Shown here: positions 37,001 to 48,000 of the stretch, one piece after another
Position numbering within the stretch: the stretch's first letter is position 1
How the letters are laid out: every line of letters starts with the position of its first letter
Origin: Xanthostigma xanthostigma
Taxonomy: Eukaryota > Arthropoda > Insecta > Raphidioptera > Raphidiidae
Assembly (NCBI GenBank): GCA_963575645.1
Contig: OY754467.1
Location: 248,001-312,000 of the forward strand
DNA length: 64,000 bases
Reading direction: 5' to 3'
The notes under the pieces: generated by a model
Databases searched by the model: none
The model's input: only the letters and a program-made list of their open reading frames with translations
Told to the model about the DNA's origin: nothing
Translations under genes and position numbers: made by a program

Positions 37001-39994
37001 CCCATTGAGGCTAAAATTGAGAGGCCGAATGTTTTCGACATGGAGTTTATTCATAACCGGCTAACCTCAAACCAAAACATTGAATCGTGCTGTTTGGTGC
37101 TGTTAGTATTGACAGTTTTTTTTATAAAGAAATAAATAGATATTTACAACATCTCATTATAATTAAAACTTGAATAACGCGCAATTGTTGAATAAAATTA
37201 TGGGCGCAACTTGTAGGCTAAGTCATGACTTAGACTACTAGTTACGCCAATAACTATTTTTTTCTCGATTGATCTTTTACAGTTGGAAACCTTTAACGGC
37301 ATTGTTGGTGTTTCTTCCTCGGCCCGACGCAAATGTAATGGCGGAACAAAACATGGAATTCTTCCTTCTGCCTCTGCTCCTCTATTCGACGGCGACCGGT
37401 CTGGTGTATACTTTGGCGTTGGCGCTGTGGGCGGCCATTATCGTGAGCGGTTCGGCTGCAAATAAACTTGCGTTGCGGTGAGACTCGAGTTGTCGAGCGT
37501 TCGTAGTCTGTCCGATTTAATTAATGCGCGTTCGCTTCGCAGGTTTTTAGCTAAAACTATAGCGGGCACGGTGAGCTGGTCGGACTGGCTGATGAGCGGC
37601 CTGCACCGATTGCCTTGTGCCGTGGCGGCCGTGTTGGCAGCCCTGTCCGTCAGCACTTGCGGAGGCCTCGCGCTCTGTCTCGCCATGATTTTCTACTTCC
37701 TCAAGGTAGATGCAACGCGCCGCGTAGTCGATTTCACGCGTTTTCATCGAGTCTTTAATTTGTTTTAGCTGACCAAAATGTACGAAGATTACTTGGAGAA
37801 CTTTGTGTATCGATCCGTCAAATTTGTGGCGAGTAAAATCGGCGGGACGTATCTGCCGAAGTGTCTTAAATTGGGTCGGTCGACGGACTCGAGCAAAACG
37901 ACTCTGGTTAAGCGCGTCTCGTTCAAAGACGAACAGCCGTCGAAGGAAACCGACGAAGACGAGGAGGACGCCACCGGTAAGGAAAATTCGACGGTCGAAA
38001 TAAAAGAAACCGACGACAACGGAGGAAAAGACGTCAGCGACGATGACTCGGAACGCGCCGACGATAAAGAGAAGTCGGACGGCGATAACGAAACCGGCGA
38101 CGATTCGGACGAAGAAGCGCAAAACAATTCGGAAGACAATGCCGAGACCGAAAAGACGACCGAGTCCGCTCAAAACGATTCAAACAGCTCGGTACAGGTC
38201 ATAAAACAGAACGACGCGGGTTCCTCTGCAGAAGAAAGTTCCGAAGAGACGACGAATAAAACCGACGAGCCGTCGCTCGACACAATACATTTTCATTTCA
38301 CGACGTTCTTGATTTGGTGCTTGATTGCCGCAATAAACGTCCCTTCCGTTCTGACGTGGGCACACAACTTCAAGTAAGATTTTTTTTTCATTTCTCGTGG
38401 ACAACGGATATTATGTTTTTACAATTTTCAGATACAATACAATGCTGCAGCCCGATCCCTCGTTTCTTCCGGGCGTCGTATTGTGTGCCTGTGCCGGTGT
38501 TCTGTGGCAAGTGGAAATGCCGAAACCGAACTTGTAAGTAGTATTTCTTCCTATGACAAAATTTAATCCTCCGTAGATTGTGAATTTCGCTCCTTTCTTT
38601 TGGTATGGAAATACGTAATAAAATGTCAAATTATTTTTTTTTAATTCTCCGATACTTAGAATGTGTACTCTGGTTAACCAAATTGCGGAAACAAATCCAA
38701 ACTTTGATTTATTTTTTACTAAATTCGGCCAATTTGTGCAAATGGCTTGCGATTGTCTAAATATTTAAAATTATCTGTATCACTGATATTTTTCTCTTTT
38801 AGTATCTATATGTTTTTTTTTTTTCATGGTATACAGGGTGTCCCATTAAGAATGGGACATAGAACAACCGCAGATTCTCCAATTCAAAATAAAACGATTA
38901 AGCGAAATATGCTTAGATAAAATGTGATTCGGTCTACCAGTGGCGTACGGCAGGAGTAAATAATGCTTGTACCCCTTCTAAATGTTACGCCGCTGTCTAA
39001 ATTTTAATTTTGACTATAATTTTAATTTTTTTGATATTTTCTAAGTCAATAATGTACACTTGTTAGTTTGTTGTAAAGTCATTGGTTTTCAAGATATTCG
39101 CAGTTTTTTTAAGACAAAATTGTAAAAATGAATATTATTAATAATAATACAAATAAGAAGTACATGTCTATCTATCTTTAACTGCGAATATCTTGAAAAC
39201 CAATGACTTTACAACAAACTAACAAGTGTACATTATTGACTTAGAAAATATCAAAAAAATTAAAATTATAGTCAAAATAAAAATTTAGACAGCGGCGTAA
39301 CATTTAGAAGGGGTACAAGCATTACTTACTCCTGCCGTACGCCACTGGTAGAGCGAGTAACATTTTATCTAAGCATATTTCGCTTAATCGTTTTATTTTG
39401 AATTGGAGAATCTGCGGTTGTTCTATGTCCCATTCTTAATGGGACACCCTGTATATAATATTTGTTTTGATTGTACTATTTTAATTTTGTTACACGTGTA
39501 CTTAATGAGTTGCTCTCACAAATGGACTCTTTAGTCTGTGAGAGAAAGGCATTTAAATAAATAAATAAATAGTAATACAAAACTGTTAAATAAAACATTC
39601 GGAATAGAAGCGGAAGCTATAAAAAAACCGAATTAACTAACTCACTCCGTCCGAGCATAGGTTATAATAATAATAATAATTTATTCCATTTTTTCCATAT
39701 ACATAATAATATAGGACCTATAGTGAGCTGTGAAATGAGTTTATTTTTTTGTATTTCAGAAAATACTCGACTGAGCTCGGCCACGCACTGTACGTATTGG
39801 CTCTAATAACGCTCGTCTACGCGCCGATATCCGTGTACCGCATGACTTACACTCTGAGCGTCGGTCTGGTGGTCGTAACGCTACATCAGCTGCTCGCTCC
39901 GAGCTGTCGACGAGAGCGGGACGCCGAGACGAGCGTCGTCGCCGAAGAACCGATGAGCAAGCGGTTAGATTTAATAAAAGCAAAATGGGAATAA
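31035..39994 (+). CDS. PGAP1: GPI inositol-deacylase PGAP1, 15 exons
   Basis: PGAP1 removes the inositol acyl chain from GPI anchors in the ER. Exons are 31035-31172, 31307-31454, 31519-31754, 31831-32121, 33929-34102, 34240-34502, 34610-34763, 35139-35404, 35766-35882, 36553-36783, 37283-37477, 37543-37705, 37769-38373, 38432-38533 and 39760-39994. All phases agree, giving 1105 residues (human 922). The N-terminal membrane segment is FILISLIICLFYMVGFLQFL. Family motifs are CDMTYMFQYPQF, VPVLFIPGNAGSYKQ and the lipase elbow GHSMGG, which is split between exons 3 and 4 and keeps the nucleophile Ser. Exons 10-15 encode the C-terminal multipass region. Exon 13 contains an Asp/Glu/Ser/Thr-rich insert of about 120 residues that explains most of the extra length. 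Introns hold a pogo-like MITE, RC-B, Helitron, RC-D and a large palindrome. Confidence 0.93.
32167..32670. mobile_element. pogo/Tigger-like MITE copy 2
   Basis: This copy matches that at 21034-21547 closely, with ends CAGTAGAGACGCG and CGCGTCTCTACTG and TA flanks. It lies in PGAP1 intron 4. An internal segment of about 20 bp differs from copy 1. Confidence 0.82.
33384..33485. repeat. Short dispersed repeat with (TAA)n tract
   Basis: A run of TAA/AAT triplets is followed by TTTATTCCATTATTTCC and ATAATATAGGACCTATAG. A shorter copy occurs at 39662-39722. It is probably the truncated end of a retroelement, in PGAP1 intron 4. Confidence 0.45.
34812..35110 (+). mobile_element. RC-B element copy 2
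   Basis: It starts GAAGTGAAAACTTCTTTAGC and ends AAGTTTTCACTTC, with the CCGGCACTCCCGG hairpin and ACCCGTC plus a ten-T run. It lies in PGAP1 intron 7. Its T tail lies just upstream of the exon-8 acceptor at 35138. Confidence 0.78.
36052..36521 (-). mobile_element. Helitron-N copy D
   Basis: On the minus strand it runs from TC (36521) to the hairpin GTGCGAATAATTCGCAC and CTAG (36052). It fills most of PGAP1 intron 9, ending about 30 bases before the exon-10 acceptor. Confidence 0.9.
36801..37257 (+). mobile_element. RC-D element copy 2
   Basis: This copy has the same start (TTTATTCAACTCATGCGCG), inverted counterpart and long 3' hairpin as copy 1. The two hairpin arms of 23 bases meet at TCATGA with three mismatches. 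ACTATTTTTTT follows. It fills PGAP1 intron 10. Confidence 0.75.
38834..39456. mobile_element. Palindromic (fold-back) MITE in PGAP1
   Basis: Two arms of about 280 bp are near-perfect inverted copies, starting TACAGGGTGTCCCATTAAG and ending CTTAATGGGACACCCTGTA, around a loop of about 65 bp (39113-39178). TA at both ends suggests a Tc1/mariner-type insertion. It lies in PGAP1 intron 14. Confidence 0.78.
39470..39725. repeat. Retroelement tail fragments with ATAA repeats
   Basis: The segment contains CTTTAGTCTGTGAGAGAAAGG followed by AAATAAATAAATAAAT, the look of a LINE 3' end. After it comes a second copy of the (TAA)n/ATAGGACCTATAG repeat seen at 33384. It lies in PGAP1 intron 14. Confidence 0.4.
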
Positions 39995-42082
39995 TCGAAT
40001 TTCAATTAGATCAATAGTTTTGACAGTGGAACTACGTATTTTAATTGTTTCATGAAACAAACGAATGCTGATCTGTTATCTTTACTCGAAGCCGATCGAC
40101 GAACAGTGATGTTGGGGAACGCGCTCCGACAGAACGCGATTAAACTCTCTAAAGTTTTTTAATGTAGGGACGAGTGATCATTTATCGACACGCTCCGGCA
40201 GAATCTGTTGTTAACCATAGATTTGTATTAGATTCGCTAGAGTGTGTCGAAATTTAAGAATGGCGTCTGTTGTTTTCGTTGCGAAATTGAAATTATATAG
40301 GTATTGATGTGATTTGAATTATTTTTTTGGCTCAATTTATTTTTTTAAATATTAAAAGTGGAGAAACTGATACAGAGTTTCACTTCAGTAAATTTTGTGC
40401 CTCGCGTGTTTTTTTTTCCATCGTAAAACAAAATTTTCTGAAGCGTTTGTTTGAGTGTAAGAAAGTGAATATTTTTTTAATTCGTATCATTTTTTGATGA
40501 TACATTGCATTGCTAGTCATTTATTTTCTTCAATTTTTGTCCACTTTTTTAACATATTTTTTACGATAGCGCTTACTGCTCAATATAATTGAAAATTTAA
40601 CAAGACCGAACCATCGGAAGTTAATCGTAATTAATTAATTTGAAAAAACAAATCTTAGTGTTATATTTTACGATACTTTAAAAATTGCGCGACGTGCCAA
40701 CATGGCCGTTTTTAAAAGTAAAATTGTAATTATAAATACATAATTATTTATTTTTTATTTTTGATATTGGCACGAACAAGTTTTTATTCTTTTATTCTAT
40801 TGTACAAATATAGTAAACATGATTCATGACATGTTAAAAAATTTATGTTTTATGTATCTTTAATCGTTCAGTATTTGTATAGAATATTTTTAAATTTAAC
40901 CCGATGTCACCGTGATGGGGAGGGGTGCAGCTTATAGGCAGCATATATCTTGTATTAGTTTTTGACATTTATAAATTACGTTTTTTAATTTGATGAGATT
41001 GTTAGTTTTTTTTTTTATTTATATCAAGCACCAAAGTATGACTCACCTTATCACGGCTAGTGATTTTTGACATTGAATAGTTCCTTTTCTTAGACCTAAG
41101 TTACCGTACAAAACGAGTATTTCAGCATCTAAATAGTCAAATCGAAACCTTAACTTACGACTAATTACTCTGGGAAAATCGATTGCCAATTGTGACGCCG
41201 AAGTCTGCATAGAACGTGAAGCAAAAACAATGAATACTTTTATTTTAAATGAAACAAAATAGTGCTGTTGTTCTGTGCACATGCGCAATAGACAAATCTA
41301 TTTATTGATATTAAAAAAAAAGCAATTCTTTAACGAATCTTGTTCAAGTAATTAATCGTACGGTAAAGATTGACTATCGTTAGGCACCTTAAAATTTTTA
41401 GATGGAAACAATTTCTGTATATGATATTGTTTTGTTTTTGTGCATCTGTTCATGTTATAAATGACAATATAGTAGGCTAGACTTCGACTGTTTTCGCTTC
41501 CGTATTTACACAATTAATAATTAATACTTAAATTGCAATCGGTCGTACTATATCGAAAGGAAGTTAAATCAAACAGTATTACTAATGAAGCCATCTTGTG
41601 AAAATTGTTATTTTGTCATTTATGGTATTTTTAAATTGATCAAAGTTTGTCATTACAACGTGTTGTGATTTAAAGTTTTATAAATATACATATTATTATG
41701 AAATTCAAATATTTGATTTTTTTTGGAAAAGTTTAAAACAAGTTACTTAGAGCGAAATTAATTAATTATATGAAATTAATGTTCGATTTTTCATTGTTGG
41801 ATTATTATGTAATTCGGATTTCGGGCGAAAAAACGAAAAATTAATTATTTATCTAAGATGCAAAATTAAGGCATTTTGAATCAAAGTTATCTTTAAAAAC
41901 AGTTGCTTGTTTAAAACTCATTTTAAATTTGTTATAGGTGTCAAAATTTTCTAGTAATTTGTTTATTTAAAAAATATACTTCTAAAAAACATGTTTAGGC
42001 CTTTAGCTTAGACGGAAATCAAGAAATTATGTAAAGAACTAATTCAACAATTTTTGGGACTAAATTCTCGTACAACACAAAC
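39995..42082. other. PGAP1 3' UTR and upstream region of the large cysteine-rich gene
   Basis: AT-rich DNA with no supported coding region. The right end should hold the promoter of the gene starting at 42083. The minus-strand open frame 41043-41288 has no family features. Confidence 0.45.
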
Positions 42083-45000
42083 ATGCCAGAACAGGTATTT
42101 ACTAAAAAGTTTTTATTTAAGAAACTTCCATGTTGCGAAGTTTCACAACATTCAATAAAATAGCAGTGTTTTTGATTTTTTTGTTAATATTAATTGCTGT
42201 TTATTTGACATTTTGTTGTTTTGCGTGGTACGCCACAATATCCGCCGAAATTAAAATTTTGGGAATACCTAAATCAAAGCTACCTCTCTGCCACTCGACT
42301 TAAATATTATTTTTTTGAAGTCCATAGCTATATTTAAAATTTATTCGAACAACGTACATGAATTTAAGCGATTTGTTTCGTAGTCCAAAGTTCCCGAAGA
42401 AATTTGTCGATCCATCCGACAAGAGTTATTGCGGAGCGCTGCGATCGGACGCTGTTCTCCGGCCGATGCAAACGTATTATTCGAGGCTGCAATAGCAGAA
42501 CAAATTGAAAAATCTAGTGCACGGTTCGCAAAATCCACTGAGAAATTTCTTCAACAAAAAAGGTAAATAATAAAGTCCACATTAAGTACGACCGATGTCG
42601 AAACTTTTCTTTTCGTTTCGTTTGGCTAAACGATTTATTGACAAAAAAACAGTTGTGTGGTTTTAAGAAACCACGACGCAAGTGAAACTTTTATTGGATT
42701 GCAGACATTTACCCATCACGATTAATTATAAACAACAATATTCACATGAATACACGAATAAAAACATGTAAACACTGTACAGCACTTGCCCGCATGACAG
42801 ACTGACTATGTGTTATACATAATACACGGTCAGCTGATGCTAACCATGGGCGCCGCCATATTGGCCTCGGCTGCTCTACCGAGCGCCTACTCCGAACGCC
42901 TTTCACTTTACCCCTACTCCGCGGCCGCCTGTAATGCGACATGCAACAGACGGCCAGAAAAATTCGGGGCGATAGAATAAAAGTTTCACTTTAAAAATAA
43001 CTTATGTCGATATCTGACATACATATAAAACTTTACGCTATATTATGATTGTAAAAAATACACTGAAATTATTGACGGCTTTGCAGCAATGCGCCAGAAA
43101 ACATAAATTTACAAATAAAAGATACGGTGTCGTGCGCTCTAACATCGGCAAACAAACAAGTGCTCGGAGCGTTAGACGAAGCCAACCGCAATGTGGCGGA
43201 GGCACTCGAAAAGGCCAACAGGGACGTCGAAGTAGCTCTTCTGCAAGCTATCGGACAGGTACTAGTTTTACATTTTCCGCAAACGAATTATTTGAGAAAA
43301 ATTGGTTGTCTGTAAAGTCGGTTTATGGACGATAGTTTTACGTGATAACGTATTCCGCTCGAATATCATATTTAATAATACATAACCTAAATTTTAGTAG
43401 CTGTCATACTGCACTCTCGCTTGCACGCACTGGGTCAGGCGGAACGTGACACTTTTCCGTGCATGCAGCCGGTGTTTCATCAATTTATAAGACGTTATCA
43501 CGTCAAAAATAAAATCATACTACATAATACGTTTCTCTTATAAGGATGTTTCCGGCGCAGTAAGTGTTCCGGTCGACAGTGACGGATGCGCTTGCAGTCC
43601 CGAGTGCGTCTGCGAAGAGGCCCCGCCCAATGCGCCTCCTTCCGGTTAGTCTGTTTATGTTTCTCAATATTCTTTCACTACGGAACAACCAGAGTTGAAC
43701 CCATCCGATTATATATTATTTACTTTTTGTAGCTTGGGGACCCGTTACTGACAAACCGCAGAAACCTGCAGCACCAGTCACAGAAGGCGCAGACCGCGGT
43801 ACGGCAGGCACAGACGACGGTGCAGAATGCGTTTGCAGTCCCGAGTGCGTCTGCGAAGAGGCCCCGCCCAACGCGCCTCCTTCCGGTTAGGTTCTTTTTA
43901 TTTCCCAAATCGTCAAAATAAAATAGACAAATATCAGCTGAAATTTTCCACTTTCAACTGTTTCACTTCCAAGAGTCTTCGGTAAACTACCTTTCGGGTA
44001 TTTTTAAAGGCGCCACAGTCGCATCATTGACATTATGTATTTGAAATCGACCCTTGCTCCCGATACCAATGTTTATTTAGCATTCAATACTTTTGACAAT
44101 TATAGGCCTTTAAACATTTTAGCGGTTGTTTTTTAAAATTTTATAAATGGCTATCGAAATCGTCATTAAATTCTCTTGTGCTTTTACGATACTTTTGTTT
44201 CGATACCTTGTGAAAAATAAGTAAGTACTGATATTAATATAAAACTAGCGTGACCTGTGCGAATTATTCGCACTAAATAAGTATAATAATTATCACTTTA
44301 CAAAATTATTTTTTAAATAATGATTGCAGGTATTCAATTCGTTTTTAATTTTGCACACTGCTTATAACGTTGCTTTTTTTGTTGTAAAAGAAATATTTTA
44401 CTAAAATTGTCATATAGAGGCGCAAGTAGCAAAAGCGTTGTTCAGCGTTGCCCGTCAGATGGCAGTATTTACAATATAAGGGTCAGATGACAGATCGAAG
44501 TGTTAACGTTACGCCGTCAGATGGCAGACGTTGTTCAGAGTTTAATTAATTTACAAAAACAATAGCAATAATAAATTTTTTAGTTGTCGATGTCAGTAGA
44601 GCAAGCAATTATCTGTAAAATGATATATAATTTGTGGAGAAATTGTGTGGTTTTTTCTAAAAAGGGAGGCAAACATCTTAAACCTTAGCGTATTAATATA
44701 TATGATACGAGTCTGAACTGTGTTTTGATTTTGTTTTGCAGCATGGGCAGAACCGGGTGCTCCGGCGGCGGCAAAAGCGGGTGCAACAGCAGGTGCAGCG
44801 GCAGGTAAAATTCAAACAGTCCACCTAAACTGTAGTGACGTCGACGAAATCTCATCACACAAACGAAATATCGATACAACAGATATTAGATAGTGACTGC
44901 CTTTCGCATTTTTTTTTCCCAGCTGCAGCCCCGGTCAAACTCTGCGATTGCGGCGACTGCCAATGCTGCTACTGCCTCGGCCTGCTGAACCAGGAGGCCG

Positions 45001-48000
45001 GCGGTGCTCTGGGTGGCGGCGTCGCAGCGGACGGCGCGTGCGAGTGCAGTCCCGAATGCGTCTGCGAAGAGGCTCCACCGACAGCTCCCCCATCAGGTAC
45101 CGTCGGATTGCGTAGTCGGCTATTTCGTCCGTAATTACGTAATTTTCTCTCGTGAAAATATTTTTACGGCGCCCGTTCTAATTTGTTTATGTTGTTTTAC
45201 GATCGGCAATTATATTTGTTACTGTTTTGTTTACAGCGTGGTCGGACGCAGCAGGAGGAAAAGCAGCAGCAGCAGGAGGCGCAGAGGGAGAAGCCCCGGC
45301 CGCCCCCAAAGGTGCCGATACGTTATTTTTGATGACTTATTAATTAATTACTCGCCAAATCAAAATCGCTGCAAAAAGCATCAAAGTCAAGCCATGTATC
45401 GTTCATCCATGGAGCGCGTCGTTAGGCTGATTTTTTCCTTCTTTTTTTTTGTAGCTAAAGGAGGTTACGTGTGCACTTGCGAAGGGGTTTGCGACTGCGG
45501 CAGATGCGAAGACGAAAGTAGACGCGAAGGCGGAGCTGCAGTAACAGCAGAAGGAGCCGCGCCCCCTCCCAAAGGTGCGGATCAGTTTTACAGTTTTCAG
45601 TATTTTTTTTTTTTACTTTTTCGGAAATACAGAAATTACAAAAACGAGTAAATTGATCATAATTACGATTAAATTATTACAGAATTAACATTTTCTACTT
45701 CTGTAAACATTGTAACTAATCAATTTTTGTCCAAAAACAATATAAGGTTATACGCCCGATAGAGCAATGTATAGATAATACGCTGAAATTTTAATATGTT
45801 AATTATGGATATCTCATACATTCAACTGCATTTTTTAAAAAACATTGACCGTCTAGTTTTCAAGTTATTAACTATTAAAAATGCGATTTTTTAAACCAAA
45901 TTGGCTATAGACAAATTTTTAAAAAACTGATTATTCGAAAGTTTGACTCGTTTAGATAACGTAAAAATTAAAAAAAACTAAACTTTCCCGTGCAGTTTTG
46001 GAGAAATATTAATTAAAAATTTTCGAAACAACTCTCAAAATCTCTATTTTCTAGATTTGAATTATGTCACCATGAAAACCAGATTACACGAAAAGTTTTT
46101 CATAAATTTTGTTTTTATTAAATAATTTTTTTGACGTAGCTAATAACTAAAACTTGAAAATTGGATCTCATTTACCGTGTATTAAAAACTGCATTTTTAA
46201 TACCCAATAACTCAAAAACTATACGTCTAACGGTTCAAAGGTTTTTAAAAACTAAACGTCAGATAAAATCTTTCGTGTACACTGGGCTTAATTAAAAGTC
46301 ACAACTTTATGATAATATGTCAAATGTTTAAATATTAATTTCTTAAATCTTAAAAAATAAAGCTATGATCTACAGGATATAATATTTCCATAAGAAATAA
46401 TAATTTACCAAGTCATATAACATTTTTTTATTACAACAAAATACGGACGCAGTCTTTACTAATCGGCGGAGGGTGTATAACCATAAATAGCGTGCTAGCA
46501 TAGTCAAAATGATGCAAAAATTATTCCCGAACTCAAATTCATTGAAGAGTGATTTCTTTTCATTTCGCAGCCAAAGGAGGCTACGTGTGCACTTGCGAAG
46601 GGGTCTGCGACTGCGGCAGATGTGAAGACGAGAGTAGACGCGAAGGCGGAGCCCCGGTACAAGCAGGAGCCGCAGTACAAGCAGAAGGAGCCGCTCCTCC
46701 TCCCAAAGGTGCAGAACTATTCAGAATCTTTTTCAATTTCTCGGACATACAGAAATCAGAAAAACGCGTCATTCGATTATAATAATAACAACTACTGAAT
46801 TATTACAAAACTAGCGTGACCTGTGCGAATTATTCGCACTAAATAAGTATAATAATTATCACTTTACAAAATTATTTTTTAAATATGATTGCGGGTATTC
46901 AATTCGTTTCTAATTTTGCACACTGCTTATAACGTTCTTCTCTTTGTTGTAAAAGAAATATTTTACTAAAATTGTCATATGGAGGCGCAAGTAGCAAAAG
47001 CGTTGTTCAGCGTTGCCCGTCAGATGGCAGTATTTACAATATGAAGGGTCATATGACAGATCGAAGTGTTAACGATACGCCGTCAGATGGCAGACGTTGT
47101 TCAGAGTTTAATTAATTTACAAAAACAATAGCAATAATAAATTTTTTAGTTGTCGATGTCAGTAGAGCAAGCAATTATCTGTAAAATGATATATAATTTA
47201 TGTGGAGAAATTGTGTGGTTTTTTCTAAAAAGGGAGGCAAACATCTTAAACCTTAGCGTATTAATATATAATATGATGATGACGCGCTGAACTCAAATTC
47301 ACATGACCCCGGGCTCCAGAAAAGTAGTTCTATTAGTAATTTGTCCGGTTCGACCGTAATTGTTCGATGAATAATTTATGTTTATTTCGTAGCCAAAGGA
47401 GGTTACGTGTGCACTTGCGAAGGGGTGTGCGACTGCGGCAGGTGCGAAGACGAAAGCAAACGCGAAGGCGGCGGAGAATCGAAGGCCGCGGCCGGAGGTG
47501 CAGGTCAGTTTTCGTTTCGATGCAACGCACTTCGATTGTATATGATTTTTTTTTAAAAACGCCGACTGATTCTTTTACCGATCGGTTTCGAAACAGGAGA
47601 AGGAGCCCACGCGAAGTACTGTTTCTGCAGCGAGTGCAAGTGCAGTCCGTGCGCCGAAGCGCCCGAGCTGGTCGGCCTGGTGATACACGGCAACGGCTGC
47701 GCTTGTCCGATCTGCGCTTGCGATCCGTGCTCGCTGATCACCGACATCCCGCCGGCGCCGGCCGACAAGATCGGCGACGCGGCGACCGGCACGTGCGACT
47801 GCGACCCCTGCACGTGCGTCGACTGTCCGGACAAGACGTGCGGCTACACGAACATTTGCGACTGTCCGATGTGCGTGTGCGAGAACTGTCCGGACAAATC
47901 GCCGAAGAGACACGGCCTCGACTGCGACTGCGCCGTGTGCCAGTGCGAGGGCTGTCCGATAGTGAGCGGACCGCAGTGCGACTGCAGTCCGTGCGAGTGC

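Noticed and set aside
37547..38173. 208-codon minus-strand frame antisense to PGAP1 exons 12 and 13
   Set aside because: It crosses a well-supported intron and mirrors the acidic GAC/GAA codons as Val, Phe and Arg.
39662..39722. TAA/AAT triplet runs as a possible CRISPR or functional satellite
   Set aside because: They are simple microsatellite tracts at retroelement tails. There are no spacers and the host is eukaryotic.
41043..41288. 81-codon minus-strand open frame downstream of PGAP1
   Set aside because: No motifs or family features; expected by chance in this length of DNA.
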